Of a stretch of DNA of 64,000 bases, positions 63,677-64,000 are shown piece after piece. The translations under genes were made by a program, and so were the position numbers. This stretch comes from Bacteroidota bacterium (lineage in GTDB: Bacteria > Bacteroidota > Bacteroidia > Sphingobacteriales > Sphingobacteriaceae): NCBI GenBank assembly GCA_023427985.1, contig JAEYZM010000014.1, positions 62,001 to 126,000 on the forward strand, read 5' to 3'. Position 1 is the stretch's first letter. Each line of letters starts with the position of its first letter. The notes beneath the pieces were generated by a model, which was given only the letters and a program-made list of their open reading frames with translations, did not search any database and was not told where the DNA came from.

Positions 63677-64000
63677 TTATCTCCTGGCAATGAACTCAGA
63701 ACATAATATCCCAGTAGCCACGGCTACATTCAACGACTCTGCCCCTTTGCCAAAATTGGGAATGGTAATTGGTCTATTGATAAAGTTCAGCAATTGCTCA
63801 TGAATTCCGTGCGACTCACTTCCCATCAACAAAATTCCATTATTTTTCTCCGTTGCATTTACCTCATAGATATTCTCCCCATCCAAAACTGCTCCCCAAA
63901 TATTTATTCCCTTTACTGATTTCAATAGCGCTAACACATCGGCATAATGTATACTTACTCTCAATATAGAACCCATGGTCGATTGAATGACTTTTGGGTT
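63677..64000 (-). CDS. SpoU (TrmH)-family RNA 2'-O-methyltransferase, 3' part
   Basis: The C-terminal 107 residues of a SPOUT methyltransferase; the frame is open to the window edge and the ATG at 63976 is internal (NPKVIQSTMGSILRVSI). SPOUT motif 2 is GILLMGSESHGI and motif 3 is ITIPNFGKGAESLNVAVATGILCSEF. The enzyme uses SAM to methylate ribose in rRNA or tRNA; the target cannot be told from this part. Confidence 0.9.
   Translation of the reverse strand, partial: NPKVIQSTMGSILRVSIHYADVLALLKSVKGINIWGAVLDGENIYEVNATEKNNGILLMGSESHGIHEQLLNFINRPITIPNFGKGAESLNVAVATGILCSEFIARR

Overview
The window is a stretch of chromosome from an AT-rich member of the Bacteroidota. The evidence is: seven large secreted proteins with type IX secretion system (T9SS) C-terminal sorting signals (type A and type B/CHU_C), a PorP/SprF-family membrane protein, Bacteroidota-type promoters (TTTG-N19-TAnnTTTG) in front of two tRNA genes, TAATG/ATGA gene junctions, and household genes of Bacteroidota type (Tgt without the zinc cysteines, small TIGR03643-like protein, PolX-like protein). 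The lineage below phylum cannot be fixed from the sequence. No rRNA, IS element, prophage or CRISPR array was seen.

Layout. 1-0.85 kb: end of pssA overlapping purS, then a terminator. 0.9-4.9 kb (minus): tandem pair of secreted choice-of-anchor-B proteins. 5.0-6.2 kb (minus): single-domain response regulator, HPt protein and folK. 6.3-11.1 kb (plus): tightly coupled sppA, a PolX-like protein whose polymerase site is destroyed while its PHP domain is intact, a family 9 glycosyltransferase and a SixA-type phosphatase, closed by a perfect 28-nt palindrome. 11.2-17.6 kb (minus): an M2 (ACE-like) peptidase lipoprotein, alkaline phosphatase, dprA, rsmG, an ECF sigma factor and a membrane GT2. 17.7-21.9 kb (plus): tgt, an LptF/G permease, an EamA transporter, an esterase and a LapA-like protein. 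21.9-25.6 kb: ispE (minus) and thyA, folA and a GNAT protein (plus). The four spacers in this block are built from unrelated tandem repeats that all have a 7-bp period.

25.7-52.8 kb is a surface-protein island. A tRNA-Lys gene is followed by a type A T9SS protein and a DUF1566-like protein, then two divergently transcribed paralogous giant beta-strand-repeat proteins (1395 and 1255 aa). Next comes a cassette of a type B cadherin-like protein, a PorP/SprF protein and a TPR/PD40 protein, joined by TAATG overlaps, followed by a 3906-aa SprB-like protein. That protein has about 32 degenerate repeats of about 90 residues, each with two conserved cysteines. It looks like a gliding/adhesion-type surface fibre with its own PorP/SprF partner.

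52.8-64 kb returns to household genes: EVE protein, holA, an orphan HsdR-N-like nuclease and valS (minus); two small LVIVD-type lipoproteins (minus); lpoB, a COG3014-like TPR lipoprotein, a periplasmic rhodanese, mnmD, pyrD and a TIGR03643-like protein (plus); then a 46-aa basic protein, tRNA-Cys and the 3' part of a SpoU-type RNA methyltransferase (minus).

The items most worth a second look are the heptad-period spacers around ispE-thyA-folA, the two-cysteine repeat array of the giant protein with its secretion cassette, the PolX-like protein that has lost all three polymerase aspartates, and stem-loops that lie partly inside the 3' ends of genes.
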